DNA of 55,705 nucleotides, taken from Dehalococcoidia bacterium. GTDB lineage: Bacteria; Chloroflexota; Dehalococcoidia; Lucifugimonadales; UBA1123. The stretch spans positions 1,433-57,137 of the forward strand of contig VXRN01000051.1 in NCBI GenBank assembly GCA_009838465.1. The letters run 5' to 3'. Below the pieces are notes generated by a model. The model was given only the letters and a program-made list of their open reading frames with translations. It searched no databases and was not told the origin of the DNA. This document shows positions 33,940 through 44,594 of this stretch, one piece after another. The stretch's first letter is position 1. Each line of letters begins with the position of its first letter. Made by a program: the position numbers and the translations under genes.

Positions 33940-34989
33940 TCACAGCATCGCCTCGTTCAGCGTCACCCCGAAGCCGGGCGAGTCCGTCGGCGATATGAAC
34001 CCGTCCTCAGGGAACGGCTCCCCTATCCACAACTCGTCTCTCGGAGCGCCTCTCTGACCGGGGAGCACCTCCGCCAGGTCCATGCAGTCCGACGACGCTA
34101 TCAGGTGCAGACCCCAGACCTCTCCGCCGCGATGAGGCGCGACCGGGATGCCGTGCTCCCGCGCTATGTCCAGGATTCTCAGGCCCGCCGTTATCCCGCC
34201 GCACCAGGTGATATCCGGCTGCCACAGGTCCATGGCCCCCGCCCTGGCCGCCTCTCCGAAGCCGATATGCGTGAACTCATGCTCACCGCCCGCTATCAGA
34301 GTCGGCTTCACCAGCGGTCTCAGCTCCGCCTGACCTTGCAGATCGTCCGGCGTCAGAACGTCCTCGAACCAGAATATATCGTAGGGCGCAAGGCGGCGGC
34401 CCATCTCCACCGTGAACTCCGAGTCCCAGGTCATGTAGGTGTCTATCATAATCCGCGCGTCCGGACCCATTATCCGGCGCGCTCGCTCCGCCGCCCGTTC
34501 TGCGCTGTCATATTCCTCCGGCCTCCCCGTGTAGCGGTGAGGGAACTTATTCGCCCTGAACCCGAGTTCCGCGTACCACTCCGCATCTATTCCGGTTGCA
34601 TACGAATCAATCCTGTCCTTCGTCCTCAGCCCAATGACCTCGTACACAGGGACGTCCCGGCTCTTTGCCAGCAAGTCCCACAGCGCCAGATCAATGCCGC
34701 TGAGCGCCATCACCCCAACTCCCTTGCGTCCATACGGAATGGACTCGTAGTAAAGCTCGTCCCACGCCGCGAAGATGTCCTCGACACTTTCCACCGTCCG
34801 TCCCACCAGCAGGTCACGCATATGCCCGTTTACGACCTCCACCGCCGCCTTGCCTCCACCGCCGTACCCGTGTCCGACCACGCCGTCCTCCGACTCCACA
34901 CGCACAACAATCTGCCACAGATGCGTCCTCCACGACGACGGGACATTCTTATAGTTCGGATATACAGCCTTCAGGTCGGTGATTCTCAT
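33940..34989 (-). CDS. Mandelate racemase/MLE-family acid-sugar dehydratase-like enzyme
   Basis: The 349-aa enolase-superfamily enzyme has an N-terminal capping domain (MRITDLKAVYP), then barrel metal ligands in RIMIDTYMTW (Asp), FWFEDVL (Glu) and GGEHEF (Glu), with a general-base His in IPVAPHRGG. A Lys lies in GFRANKFPHRY. The pattern resembles L-rhamnonate-dehydratase-like members, distinct from the paralogue at 17559. It probably dehydrates a hexonate to a 2-keto-3-deoxy acid. GAGGGA precedes the ATG. It is a single-gene unit divergent from the NYN gene. Confidence 0.82.
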   Translation of the reverse strand: MRITDLKAVYPNYKNVPSSWRTHLWQIVVRVESEDGVVGHGYGGGGKAAVEVVNGHMRDLLVGRTVESVEDIFAAWDELYYESIPYGRKGVGVMALSGIDLALWDLLAKSRDVPVYEVIGLRTKDRIDSYATGIDAEWYAELGFRANKFPHRYTGRPEEYDSAERAAERARRIMGPDARIMIDTYMTWDSEFTVEMGRRLAPYDIFWFEDVLTPDDLQGQAELRPLVKPTLIAGGEHEFTHIGFGEAARAGAMDLWQPDITWCGGITAGLRILDIAREHGIPVAPHRGGEVWGLHLIASSDCMDLAEVLPGQRGAPRDELWIGEPFPEDGFISPTDSPGFGVTLNEAML

Positions 34990-35071
34990 GCTGATAAGTT
35001 CCCTCAGATATATTTATGCGGAGAAAATGCGGAACGTCTGCGCCAGATGATAGCACGTTAGATTAAGTTCA

Positions 35072-35100
35072 TTGACGACTTCAACCGTCCTGCATATAAT
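35072..35100 (+). promoter_or_regulatory. Near-consensus sigma-70 promoter before the NYN leader
   Basis: TTGACG (35072-35077), a 17-nt spacer and TATAAT (35095-35100). Transcription should start near 35107, just before the first of three hairpins. It is among the two best promoter matches in the window. Confidence 0.75.
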
Positions 35101-35106
35101 TGAGAC

Positions 35107-35201
35107 AGTAGTCCCCTCGTTGGGGTAATTTCATTCGCCCCCATTGGGGGTTTTGACCTGAGGCCCAATTGGGCCTCTTTTTTCATTGTGAGGGCTTATC
35201 T
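35107..35201 (+). ncRNA. Structured three-hairpin leader of the NYN gene
   Basis: The predicted ~95-nt leader holds three successive hairpins with similar TTGGG 3' halves: CCCC-TCGTT-GGGG (35113-35125), CCCCC-ATT-GGGGG with TTTT (35138-35154), and GAGGCCC-AATT-GGGCCTC with six T (35160-35183). The last is a full intrinsic terminator lying between promoter and gene, so attenuation or a separately accumulating small RNA is expected. It matches no riboswitch class I know. Confidence 0.55.
35160..35183 (+). terminator. Intrinsic terminator upstream of the NYN gene
   Basis: GAGGCCC and GGGCCTC form a perfect 7-bp stem with an AATT loop, followed by six T. It ends 18 nt before the GTG start, within the gene's own leader. 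Confidence 0.75.
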
Positions 35202-35885
35202 GTGACTGACAACATTGCGGGATTCATTGACGTCGGTTACCTGAAGGCCGAGGGCGCTAGGGTCTTGGGTACCAATGCAAATTCCGTCCGACTTGAAGCC
35301 TCGCGTGTTGTACAGTGGTTCCGTCAAGAAACTCGCGTCGATGAATCATTGCGAAGATTCCTACGAGCATACTGGTACGATGGCGCATTTGACCCATCAC
35401 ATCGTAACTACGAAAGTCAGCGACGCTACTTTGACGCGATTGCATTCACGCCGGGAATTCAGGTACGTCTGGGTCATCTGGCAGAACGTCCGTCTCGCAT
35501 CAGAGTAGCCATGCTTAACGCCCTGAGGAATACTGCGTCAGGAATGGGTGTGAACCCAGATGAGTTGGTTGAGGAATTTAACAAGAATTGGACATTCTAT
35601 CCCGAGCGCCACCAGAAAGGAGTCGATACCCTGATCACACTGGACATGGTCCGGCTCGCTAGTCGTTCCGCTTTTGACCGGGCGATTCTAATTGCTGGAG
35701 ACCGCGACCTCGCAGAAGCAATTCGCACTGTCCAAGATTACGGAGTAACGGTTACCGTAGCAACTCCAAACCGGGTGAGCGTCGCCAATGAGATACTTCA
35801 GATCGCAGATGAAGTCAGAGTAATCAGCAGTGGCGATTTGACGGGTATGCTCTCTTTCGTGCGAGATGGAGATTCTCCAGAATAA
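35202..35885 (+). CDS. NYN-domain (LabA/DUF88-type, PIN-like) putative RNase
   Basis: The protein is 227 aa from GTG at 35202, with GAGG about 8 nt upstream; longer in-frame starts would begin inside the terminator. NYN features are FIDVGYLKAEGAR (first Asp), a YWYDGAF strand, a KGVDTLITLDMVRL acidic segment, and AILIAGDRDLAEAIRTVQDYG with paired Asp, ending in a strand-helix VTVATPNRVSVANEIL. This acidic set is the metal site of PIN-like ribonucleases. GC content looks lower than in neighbours. Control by the structured leader is likely. Confidence 0.82.
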   Translation: MTDNIAGFIDVGYLKAEGARVLGTNANSVRLEASRVVQWFRQETRVDESLRRFLRAYWYDGAFDPSHRNYESQRRYFDAIAFTPGIQVRLGHLAERPSRIRVAMLNALRNTASGMGVNPDELVEEFNKNWTFYPERHQKGVDTLITLDMVRLASRSAFDRAILIAGDRDLAEAIRTVQDYGVTVTVATPNRVSVANEILQIADEVRVISSGDLTGMLSFVRDGDSPE

Positions 35886-36272
35886 GAATCGTTCGCTCCG
35901 ACAATTGGGGCTTTGAAAGTCTCTCACCGACAGTTGACAACGATTCCGTTCCAGCATTGTGCGATGTACCATCTCTCCATGAGAACGAACGATGGACATA
36001 TAGTCCACTTCTGTTCCATTTCTATCTACCCTGTGCCCGACCAATTGTGCTAAAATACTTCATGAACAGCACAACTCACACCATCGAATACATAAGTCAG
36101 AGATTATCAACGAGCCTCACGGGGCCGAAGAATAATTTTTATGTAGCTAAACTCAGGCGATCTCAGGTGAAACTCAGGTGAAACTCAGGTGACTTTTTCA
36201 CCAGTTGCCACCTGTTGACGCACCAGTTACCCACCTGTACTAATATAAATTAGGGTAAATCAATTCTCCCAT
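35886..36272. other. Gene-free AT-richer intergenic region
   Basis: Between the NYN gene and the riboswitch promoter I see no supported coding sequence. The region holds the CAGGTG/CACCTG array (36150-36238) and otherwise AT-rich DNA, noticeably different from the surrounding GC-rich genes. Confidence 0.6.
36150..36238. repeat. Array of CTCAGGTGAAA direct repeats and CACCAGTT/CCACCTG inverted units
   Basis: Four adjacent 10-11-bp units (ACTCAGGCGAT, CTCAGGTGAA, ACTCAGGTGAA, ACTCAGGTGAC) are followed, after a T-rich centre, by two ~23-bp units of the form CACCAGTT-x-CCACCTG in the opposite sense. It looks like a multi-site operator or iteron-like element, ending 35 nt before the riboswitch promoter. 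Confidence 0.7.
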
Positions 36273-36302
36273 TTGACACCCACATAATCCGAAAGGTAAA
36301 AT
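36273..36302 (+). promoter_or_regulatory. Predicted promoter of the SAM-riboswitch operon
   Basis: TTGACA (36273-36278), an 18-nt spacer and TAAAAT (36297-36302). The start of transcription near 36309 would give a leader beginning about 20 nt before the riboswitch. Confidence 0.7.
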
Positions 36303-36329
36303 CTCAGTGTTGACAATTGAATATCGTGG

Positions 36330-36450
36330 CTCTTATCCAGAGTGGCGGAGGGACCGGCCCCTTGATGCCCGGCAACCTATCCGGCGGCGCAAGCCCCGAG
36401 ATGAAGGTGCCAATTCCGGCGAGCGCAAAGCGGCGTTCGAGAGATGAGAG
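36330..36450 (+). promoter_or_regulatory. SAM-I (S-box) riboswitch
   Basis: The canonical S-box order is present: CTCTTATCCAGAG opening P1/P2, GGCGGAGGGACCGGCCC, GATGCCCGGCAACC, AAGGTGCCAATTCC, GCGAGCGCAAAGC, and GAGATGAGAG closing P1 against CTCTTATC. It binds SAM and switches the downstream terminator on. Placed directly before mtnA, it should turn off methylthioadenosine salvage and probably the downstream SAM-cycle genes when SAM is abundant. Confidence 0.95.
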
Positions 36451-36468
36451 AGGTAGATTAGACTACCG

Positions 36469-36500
36469 AAAGACTTCTCTCACGCCGAGAAGTCTTTTTT
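36469..36500 (+). terminator. Riboswitch-controlled intrinsic terminator
   Basis: An 11-bp perfect stem (AAAGACTTCTC with GAGAAGTCTTT), a 7-nt loop and a T-run. The 5' arm can alternatively pair with the GAGAGAGG segment at the 3' side of riboswitch P1, giving the antiterminator form. A small hairpin GGTAG-ATTAGA-CTACC (36452-36467) lies between. Confidence 0.9.
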
Positions 36501-36547
36501 GTTGGCGCGAACGGCCCGTCCTCTCCGACGATACGGGAGAGGGAAAC

Positions 36548-37684
36548 GTGCCCACGCTAGATAATCGAATTACCTCAGTCGTCTGGCAAGGCGACTCAGT
36601 GAGTATCCTTGACCAGCGCAAACTGCCTTCTGAAGAAATATGGATCGAGACCTCGGACTACCGGCTGGTCATCGAGTCCATACAGAACATGTCGGTGCGC
36701 GGAGCACCCGCCATCGGCATAGTCGGCTCCTACGGCCTCGTGTTGGCCGCGATGGAACTGGCCCAGACCGCCAACGGCGACTTCACCGACAGGCTCCACG
36801 CCACCGCGAGAAAGATTAGGGAAGCCAGGCCGACAGGCGCGAACCTTGGCTGGGCCGTGAACCGGATGCTGTCCGGTGCGGCGTCCGCCCAGACCACCGA
36901 AGAAGTGGTCGCCGACCTTCTCAGCGAGGCAACCCGCATCCACCGCGAGGACATAGAGAGCAACAGGCAGATAGGCAGGAACGGCGCCAGGCTCCTCCCA
37001 TGGGGAAGCACGCCGCTCACCCACTGCAACACGGGCGCGCTCGCCACCGGCGGGCACGGCACCGCGCTCGGCATCGTAAGGACCGCCTGGGCCGATGGAC
37101 GTATAGAGCGAGTGTACGCTACCGAGACGCGGCCCCTGCTCCAGGGAGCGCGCCTCACGGCGTGGGAGTTGGAGCGCGAGCGCATTCCCGCCAGCCTGAT
37201 AGCCGACTCCGCCTCTGGCATCGTGATGAGGCGCGGACTCGTCCACGCCGTCATCGTCGGAGCCGACCGCATCGCCGCCAACGGCGACGTCGCCAACAAG
37301 ATAGGCACGTACAACCTCGCGGTGCTCGCCAAGGAGAACGGCATCCCATTCTACGTGGCCGCGCCCACCGGAACCCTGGACATAAGCCTATCCGTCGGCG
37401 AGGAAATAGTCATCGAGGAGAGGGACGAGGATGAAGTGCTCGGCTACGGAGACACGCGCTCCGCTCCGCAGGGCATGAGCGCCTTCAACCCCGCCTTCGA
37501 CGTCACTCCTAACAGATATGTCACCGCGATAGTCACTGAACTGGGCGTAGCGCGTCCGCCCTACCGCCGCAGCCTCGCAACCCTGATGGAACAAAATCAC
37601 GAAAGTCCCCTCTCCCTCGATGGGAGAGGGTTAGAACCTGCCCCGTACCACGATACGGGGGTGAGGGTGAAAAACCTTGACTGA
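36548..37684 (+). CDS. mtnA: S-methyl-5-thioribose-1-phosphate isomerase
   Basis: The protein is 378 aa from the GTG at 36548, preceded by GGGAGAGGG; the open frame extends upstream through the riboswitch, which cannot be coding. MtnA isomerises 5-methylthioribose-1-phosphate to the ribulose form in the methionine salvage pathway. Diagnostic motifs are MSVRGAPAIGIVGSYG, the catalytic Cys in LTHCNTGALATGGHGTALG, ETRPLLQGARLTAWEL, and VGADRIAANGDVANKIGTY with the catalytic Asp. The last ~26 residues are translated from a dispersed DNA repeat, not MtnA sequence, and the gene overlaps mtnP by 8 nt. Confidence 0.95.
   Translation: MPTLDNRITSVVWQGDSVSILDQRKLPSEEIWIETSDYRLVIESIQNMSVRGAPAIGIVGSYGLVLAAMELAQTANGDFTDRLHATARKIREARPTGANLGWAVNRMLSGAASAQTTEEVVADLLSEATRIHREDIESNRQIGRNGARLLPWGSTPLTHCNTGALATGGHGTALGIVRTAWADGRIERVYATETRPLLQGARLTAWELERERIPASLIADSASGIVMRRGLVHAVIVGADRIAANGDVANKIGTYNLAVLAKENGIPFYVAAPTGTLDISLSVGEEIVIEERDEDEVLGYGDTRSAPQGMSAFNPAFDVTPNRYVTAIVTELGVARPPYRRSLATLMEQNHESPLSLDGRGLEPAPYHDTGVRVKNLD
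37607..37669 (+). repeat. Dispersed repeat, copy E, inside the 3' end of mtnA
   Basis: CCCCTCTCCCTCGATGGGAG, an insert with GAACCTGCCCCGTACCACGA, and GGGGGTGAGGGTG. It encodes the extra MtnA tail (PLSLDGRG...TGVRV) and its GGTGAGGGTG end acts as the apparent ribosome site of mtnP. Confidence 0.85.
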
Positions 37685-38537
37685 AGCAATGCTTGGGTTC
37701 ATAGGAGGTTCAGGCCTCTACGACATCGAGGGACTGACTGACCGGCAGGAGGTCGAACTGTCCACGCCGTTCGACGACCCTAGCGACACCATCGTCACCG
37801 GCAGCCTGGACGGCGTCCGCGTCGCCTTCCTTCCACGGCACGGCAGGGGGCACCGCATATCCCCGACTGAGATTCCCGTCAGGGCCAACATCTACGCGCT
37901 CAAGTCGCTCGGAGTGGAACGTATCCTCTCAGTCAGCGCGGTCGGCAGTCTCAAAGAAGAACTGAGGCCGCTCGACCTCGTTATCCCCGATCAGATAATA
38001 GACCGTACCAAGTCGCGCGTCTCCACATTCTTCGGCGACGGCCTGGTGGCGCACGTCGGCTTCGCCGACCCGTTCTGTGCCAACTTGCGCCGGGACGCGC
38101 TCGACGCCGCGCACGGCCTCACCACAATCCACGACGGCGGTACATACGTCGTGATAGAGGGGCCGCAGTTTTCCACCAGAGCGGAATCCGCGCTCTACCG
38201 CTCATGGGGAGCCGACATAATCGGCATGACCGCACTGCCGGAGGCCAAGCTCGCCCGCGAGGCCGAGATATGCTACGCCACACTCGCCTTCGTCACCGAC
38301 TACGACGTTTGGCGCGAGGCCGAGGAGGACGTCTCCGTGGAAATGGTCGTAGCTAACCTCATGAAGAACGTGGATACGGCGCGAAGCATCATCAGGAACA
38401 TAACCACGCGGGTGTCGCCCGAGTACAAGTGCGGTTGCGGTACGGCGCTCGAAACGGCCATAATCACGAGTCGGGACTTGATACCGTGCGAGACGCGCGC
38501 GAGGCTAGGGCTGCTCGTGGACAAGTATCTGGATTAG
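37677..38537 (+). CDS. mtnP: S-methyl-5'-thioadenosine phosphorylase
   Basis: MtnP splits methylthioadenosine with phosphate to adenine and 5-methylthioribose-1-phosphate, the substrate of MtnA. The 286-aa protein has GGSGLYDIEGL, the phosphate-binding RHGRGHRISPTEIPVRANIY, VSAVGSL, EGPQFSTRAES, GMTALPEAKLAREAEICYA, and DYDVW. The start is TTG at 37677 with GAGGGTG upstream; an ATG at 37689 is possible but lacks a good ribosome site. It overlaps mtnA by 8 nt, so coupled translation is likely. Confidence 0.95.
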   Translation: MTEAMLGFIGGSGLYDIEGLTDRQEVELSTPFDDPSDTIVTGSLDGVRVAFLPRHGRGHRISPTEIPVRANIYALKSLGVERILSVSAVGSLKEELRPLDLVIPDQIIDRTKSRVSTFFGDGLVAHVGFADPFCANLRRDALDAAHGLTTIHDGGTYVVIEGPQFSTRAESALYRSWGADIIGMTALPEAKLAREAEICYATLAFVTDYDVWREAEEDVSVEMVVANLMKNVDTARSIIRNITTRVSPEYKCGCGTALETAIITSRDLIPCETRARLGLLVDKYLD

Positions 38538-38600
38538 ATAATCTCGCCCCCAATTCTAAATTCACAATTGTAAATTCCAAATTCAGGAGAGGTAGGCCAA

Positions 38601-38954
38601 ATGCCCAAGCAGATACCCGGGGAACCATACACCAGGCTGACAATTGACGAGGCCGCTGAACTCCACGGCAGCGACGATCACGTATTCGTGGACGTGCGCC
38701 GTATGGACGAGTACGTGGACGGGCACGTTCAGAACGCCGTGTTCATCACGGTTGACGACCTTCTCGCCCGCATAGACGAACTTCCGCAGGACAAGAACCT
38801 GCTGTTCATCTGCGCCGCCGGCGTCCGCAGCGGACTCGCCTGCGAAATGGCCGCCGCCATGGGCTACGACACCGATCTGCTCTACAACATCGAGGACGGC
38901 ACCGGCCCCTGGATCGAGAAGGGCTATCCCACCAGCTACGGCTCGGAGGCGTAG
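38601..38954 (+). CDS. Single-domain rhodanese-like protein
   Basis: The 117-aa protein has the rhodanese pattern: FVDVRRMDEYVDGHVQNAVFI, then the active-site loop CAAGVRSG with the persulfide cysteine, then AAAMGYDTDLLYNIEDGTGPW. It should carry a sulfane sulfur. It lies in the methionine-salvage block, directly abutting the PfkB kinase gene (TAG followed at once by GTG), and has a GGAGAGG site before its ATG. A role in sulfur transfer linked to methylthio salvage is plausible but not shown. Confidence 0.9.
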   Translation: MPKQIPGEPYTRLTIDEAAELHGSDDHVFVDVRRMDEYVDGHVQNAVFITVDDLLARIDELPQDKNLLFICAAGVRSGLACEMAAAMGYDTDLLYNIEDGTGPWIEKGYPTSYGSEA

Positions 38955-41221
<2,267 letters not shown>

Positions 41222-41226
41222 TGATT

Positions 41227-41381
41227 CCCTCCCCCTTGGTGTTCACAAGGGTAGGCAAAAGTCCCTTCCCCCTTGATGGGGGAAGGTTAGAGCCTGCCCC
41301 GTACTTGATACGGGGATGGGGGTGACTCCACCACACAGAGTTCAATGCCTACCCCCATCAATTACCTTGAAGGTGAGGGTG
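41227..41381 (+). repeat. Dispersed repeat, copy F (long composite)
   Basis: Contains CCCTCCCCCTTGGTG, the CAAGGGTAGGCAAAAG connector, CCCTTCCCCCTTGATGGGGG, GAGCCTGCCCCGTACTTGAT, GGGGATGGGGGTG, and a degenerate GAAGGTGAGGGTG end. It fills the gap between ahcY and the thioesterase and may attenuate or process the operon transcript. Confidence 0.75.
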
Positions 41382-41422
41382 ATTTACCCCACTTCATTAG
41401 CGACTTACAGAACAGCAGATAG

Positions 41423-41863
41423 ATGATCCACAGGAAACAGCGCGTCGAGCCGAGACCACATCCCAACTGCTTCGGATGCGGTGACGAGAACCCCCACGGC
41501 CTGCAACTGGAGATGACAATAGAAGGCGGCGAACTCAGCGCGGATTTCACGCCTGCGCCGCACCACCAGGGCTGGCCGGGAATCGTGCATGGCGGCATCA
41601 TATCCGCGCTGCTCTACGAAGTGATGGAGAACTGGACATATCTCAACGGCATCGTAACGATGATGCGCTCGATGAACACACGTCTTATAGCGCCGACGAA
41701 GGTGGGACGACCAATCAGGGCAACATCCTGGCAGGAAAGCCATGAAGGACGCGAAATATACGTGGTAGCAAGGCTTGAGAGCGACGGCAAGACTGTCGCC
41801 GAGGGTAGTGCGTGCCTGGTCGTACTCAACGAACGCCGACGCCGACTGATAACTGAAAATTGA
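41423..41863 (+). CDS. PaaI-type hotdog thioesterase
   Basis: This 146-aa single hotdog domain has the helix motif GIVHGGIISALLYEVME, a preceding PHHQGWPG, and strands such as RPIRATSWQESHEGREIYVVARL. An N-terminal CFGCGDENPHGL motif is typical of one PaaI-like subgroup. It probably hydrolyses an acyl-CoA. The product sits between ahcY and metK without obvious relation to the SAM cycle. A weak ribosome site precedes the ATG; the metK gene follows 31 nt later. Confidence 0.85.
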   Translation: MIHRKQRVEPRPHPNCFGCGDENPHGLQLEMTIEGGELSADFTPAPHHQGWPGIVHGGIISALLYEVMENWTYLNGIVTMMRSMNTRLIAPTKVGRPIRATSWQESHEGREIYVVARLESDGKTVAEGSACLVVLNERRRRLITEN

Positions 41864-41894
41864 CTACTTATGACTGACAACTAGGAGACCCCAA

Positions 41895-43109
41895 ATGCCC
41901 GACAGCTTCATGGACAGCCCGTCGTATCTGTTCACGTCCGAATCGGTGACCGAAGGCCACCCCGACAAGCTCTGCGACCAGATATCGGACGCCGTTCTGG
42001 ACGCTATAATCGCCGACGATCCGACGGCTCGCGTAGCGTGCGAGACCTGCACTACCACGGGACTGGTTCTTGTCATGGGTGAGATAACAACCAACACCTA
42101 CGTTGACATCGCCACGATAGTACGCGACACAATCCGAGACGCTGGCTACCAGGACTCCTCATACAGCTTCGACTACCAGTCCTGCGGAGTGACTATCTCC
42201 GTGCACGAGCAGTCACCCGATATTTCGGAAGGCGTAAGCCACTCCCTGGAAACCAGGGATAAGGCCCCGGACACTTACGGGGATGCTGACAGCCTGGGCG
42301 CGGGAGACCAGGGGATGATGGTGGGCTACGCCTGCAACGAGACGCCTGAACTTATGCCGCTGCCCATAGCGCTCTCTCACCGGCTGTGCCAGCGAATGGC
42401 GCGCGCGCGACGCGAAGGCGAGTTCGACTGGATCAGGCCCGACGGCAAGTCGCAGGTCACCGTCGAGTACGAGCGAGGCAAACCCAGGCGCGTTCACACC
42501 GTCCTGATGAGCTCCCAGCACAGCGAGTCGGTGAGCCAGGACGTGATAGCGCGGGACTTAGAGAGGATCGCCAGGGAGGTCATACCCTCCGAACTGCTGG
42601 ACGACGATACCCTCTGGTGGATCAATCCCTCCGGCAGGTTCGTGATAGGCGGCCCCGTAGGAGACTCAGGGCTGACCGGACGCAAGATCATAGTAGATAC
42701 CTACGGCGGCATGGCGCGGCACGGCGGCGGCGCGTTCTCCGGCAAAGACCCGACGAAGGTTGACCGCTCCGCGTCCTACGCCGCCCGATGGGTCGCCAAG
42801 AACGTCGTCGCAGCCGGGCTCGCGGACCGTGTGGAAGTGCTGCTGTCCTACGCTATCGGAATGGCGCAGCCCACTTCCGTATCCGCCGAGACGTTCGGCA
42901 CAAACAAGGTACCCGACGAGAAGATCAACAAACTGATAGCCAAGCACTTCGATCTCAGGCCGGGCGCCATCATCCGCGACCTCGACCTGCGCCGACCCAT
43001 CTACAAGAAGACAGCCGCCTACGGGCACTTTGGCAGGCCCGAAGAGGATTTCCCCTGGGAGCGAACCGACAAGGCCGCTGCGCTCAGGAAGGACGCGGGC
43101 CTTTCATAA
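41895..43109 (+). CDS. metK: S-adenosylmethionine synthetase
   Basis: MetK makes SAM from methionine and ATP with release of PPi and Pi. The 404-aa protein has [21 protein letters not shown] (ATP/Mg site), [42 protein letters not shown], and the P-loop [20 protein letters not shown]. It is full length. A CTAGGAGACC site precedes the ATG. It lies downstream of the SAM-I riboswitch and ahcY on the same strand, completing the local SAM cycle; methionine synthase itself is not in the window. Confidence 0.97.
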   Translation: MPDSFMDSPSYLFTSESVTEGHPDKLCDQISDAVLDAIIADDPTARVACETCTTTGLVLVMGEITTNTYVDIATIVRDTIRDAGYQDSSYSFDYQSCGVTISVHEQSPDISEGVSHSLETRDKAPDTYGDADSLGAGDQGMMVGYACNETPELMPLPIALSHRLCQRMARARREGEFDWIRPDGKSQVTVEYERGKPRRVHTVLMSSQHSESVSQDVIARDLERIAREVIPSELLDDDTLWWINPSGRFVIGGPVGDSGLTGRKIIVDTYGGMARHGGGAFSGKDPTKVDRSASYAARWVAKNVVAAGLADRVEVLLSYAIGMAQPTSVSAETFGTNKVPDEKINKLIAKHFDLRPGAIIRDLDLRRPIYKKTAAYGHFGRPEEDFPWERTDKAAALRKDAGLS

Positions 43110-43131
43110 TCCAACGCGGCGGAGGAACTAC

Positions 43132-44556
43132 ATGCCCGGTATAAGATTCGGAACTGACGGCTGGCGCGCCATAATCGCCGAGGACTTCACCTTCGAAAAC
43201 GTGCGTATCTGTGCTCAGGGTACGGCCGACTACGTGAATTCCATCGGGCTTGCTCCACGAGGCTTCATCGTGGGCTACGACACCCGTTTCGGATCGAAAG
43301 AGTTCGCGGAGGCAGTAGCAGAGGTGACTACCGCGAACGGCATCCCGACCTTTCTATGTGACAGGTCCGCCCCCACCCCTGTGGTGAGCCATTCCATCGT
43401 GACCATGAACGCCGGCGCCGGCGCCATCATCACCGCTAGCCACAACCCTGCACGCTGGAACGGGTTCAAGTTCAAGCCCGAATACGGCGGAAGCGCGTCC
43501 GGCGAGATAGTCGAGGAACTGGAGAGGCACATAGCCAACGTTGAAGAAACCGGCAATGTGCGAACTATGAATCTGCGGGAAGCCGAACGCAGGGGCCTGT
43601 TCGAGCGATTCGACCCGGAGCCCGACTACCTGAACCACATCGCCCAGTTCGTTGACCTCGACTCCATCCGAAACGCAGGTCTGAACGTCGTGGTTGATTC
43701 GATGTTTGGCGCGGGCGCAGGCTACTTCGACAAGCTCATATCCGGCGGTTCCACGCGCCTGGTGGAGATACACAGCGAACTGAATCCCGCATTCCCCGGC
43801 ATGGCCCAGCCTGAACCGATAGCGCACAACCTGCGCGCGTTGGTGGACGCGCTGGAGGACAACACCGCCGACATAGGCCTCGCCACCGACGGTGACGCGG
43901 ACAGGCTAGGCGTCGTTGACGACGACGGCAACTTCATAAGCACGACCGAGACTTTCAGCCTGCTCTGTATGCACCTCCTGGAGGTGCTGGAACAGTCCGG
44001 CCCGTTGGTGAAGTCCATCACGATGAGCGCGATGATAGACAAGCTTGCCGACCTGCACGACGTCGAGGCCATCGAAACGCCCGTCGGCTTCAAGTACCTC
44101 GGCCCTCAGATGATGGCGACAAATGCACTCGCGGCGGGCGAGGAGAGCGGCGGCTACGCTTTCCGGGGTAACATTCCTGAGCGCGACGGCATCCTGAGCG
44201 GCTTGCTCATGCTGGATATGGCGGTCAGAACGGGCGAGAATCCCGCCGACCTCAGAAACCGCCTGTTCGAAAGAGTCGGCGTCCACATCTACGACCGCTG
44301 GGATGTCGAATTCGACCCCTCCATGCGCGACGCCATAACCCGTCGCGTCCGCTCTTCCAGGCCTTTCGACATGGCCGGACGACCCGTAATCGGCATTGAC
44401 GACCGCGACGGCGTGAAGTTCCTGCTGGAAGATGGCTACTGGACGCTCATACGCTTCTCGGGTACCGAACCCCTCCTGCGCATCTACGCCGAAGGCCCCA
44501 GCACCGCCGACGTAGCCGCCATGCTCGGCGAAGCCCGCGCTCTTACCGGTGTATAA
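43132..44556 (+). CDS. Phosphohexomutase (phosphoglucomutase/phosphomannomutase family)
   Basis: The protein is 474 aa from the ATG at 43132 (GGCGGAGGAA upstream); the longer open frame overlaps metK and is rejected. The four-domain alpha-D-phosphohexomutase motifs are present: IRFGTDGWRAIIAEDF, the phosphoserine loop ITASHNPARWNGFKFK, the metal loop ATDGDADRLGVVDDDG, the sugar loop GEESGGYAFRGNIPERDG, and the phosphate-binding RFSGTEPLLRIYAE. It interconverts hexose 1- and 6-phosphates. Glucose or mannose preference cannot be told. It follows metK by 22 nt. Confidence 0.9.
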   Translation: MPGIRFGTDGWRAIIAEDFTFENVRICAQGTADYVNSIGLAPRGFIVGYDTRFGSKEFAEAVAEVTTANGIPTFLCDRSAPTPVVSHSIVTMNAGAGAIITASHNPARWNGFKFKPEYGGSASGEIVEELERHIANVEETGNVRTMNLREAERRGLFERFDPEPDYLNHIAQFVDLDSIRNAGLNVVVDSMFGAGAGYFDKLISGGSTRLVEIHSELNPAFPGMAQPEPIAHNLRALVDALEDNTADIGLATDGDADRLGVVDDDGNFISTTETFSLLCMHLLEVLEQSGPLVKSITMSAMIDKLADLHDVEAIETPVGFKYLGPQMMATNALAAGEESGGYAFRGNIPERDGILSGLLMLDMAVRTGENPADLRNRLFERVGVHIYDRWDVEFDPSMRDAITRRVRSSRPFDMAGRPVIGIDDRDGVKFLLEDGYWTLIRFSGTEPLLRIYAEGPSTADVAAMLGEARALTGV

Positions 44557-44594
44557 CAGATTCCCAAGAATCACCTATATGTGAAAGGGTTGAT

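Noticed and set aside
33904..35061. 385-aa open frame antisense to the second dehydratase-like gene
   Set aside because: Same reason: shadow of a well-supported gene.
36150..36238. Possible CRISPR array
   Set aside because: Units of 10-23 bp are contiguous, imperfect and without spacers of constant length; no cas genes are near.
36317..36547. Upstream extension of the mtnA frame
   Set aside because: It runs through the SAM-I riboswitch and its terminator, so it cannot be part of the protein; GTG 36548 has a good ribosome site.
43030..43131. Longer phosphohexomutase start inside metK
   Set aside because: It overlaps conserved MetK codons; GGAGG precedes the ATG at 43132.
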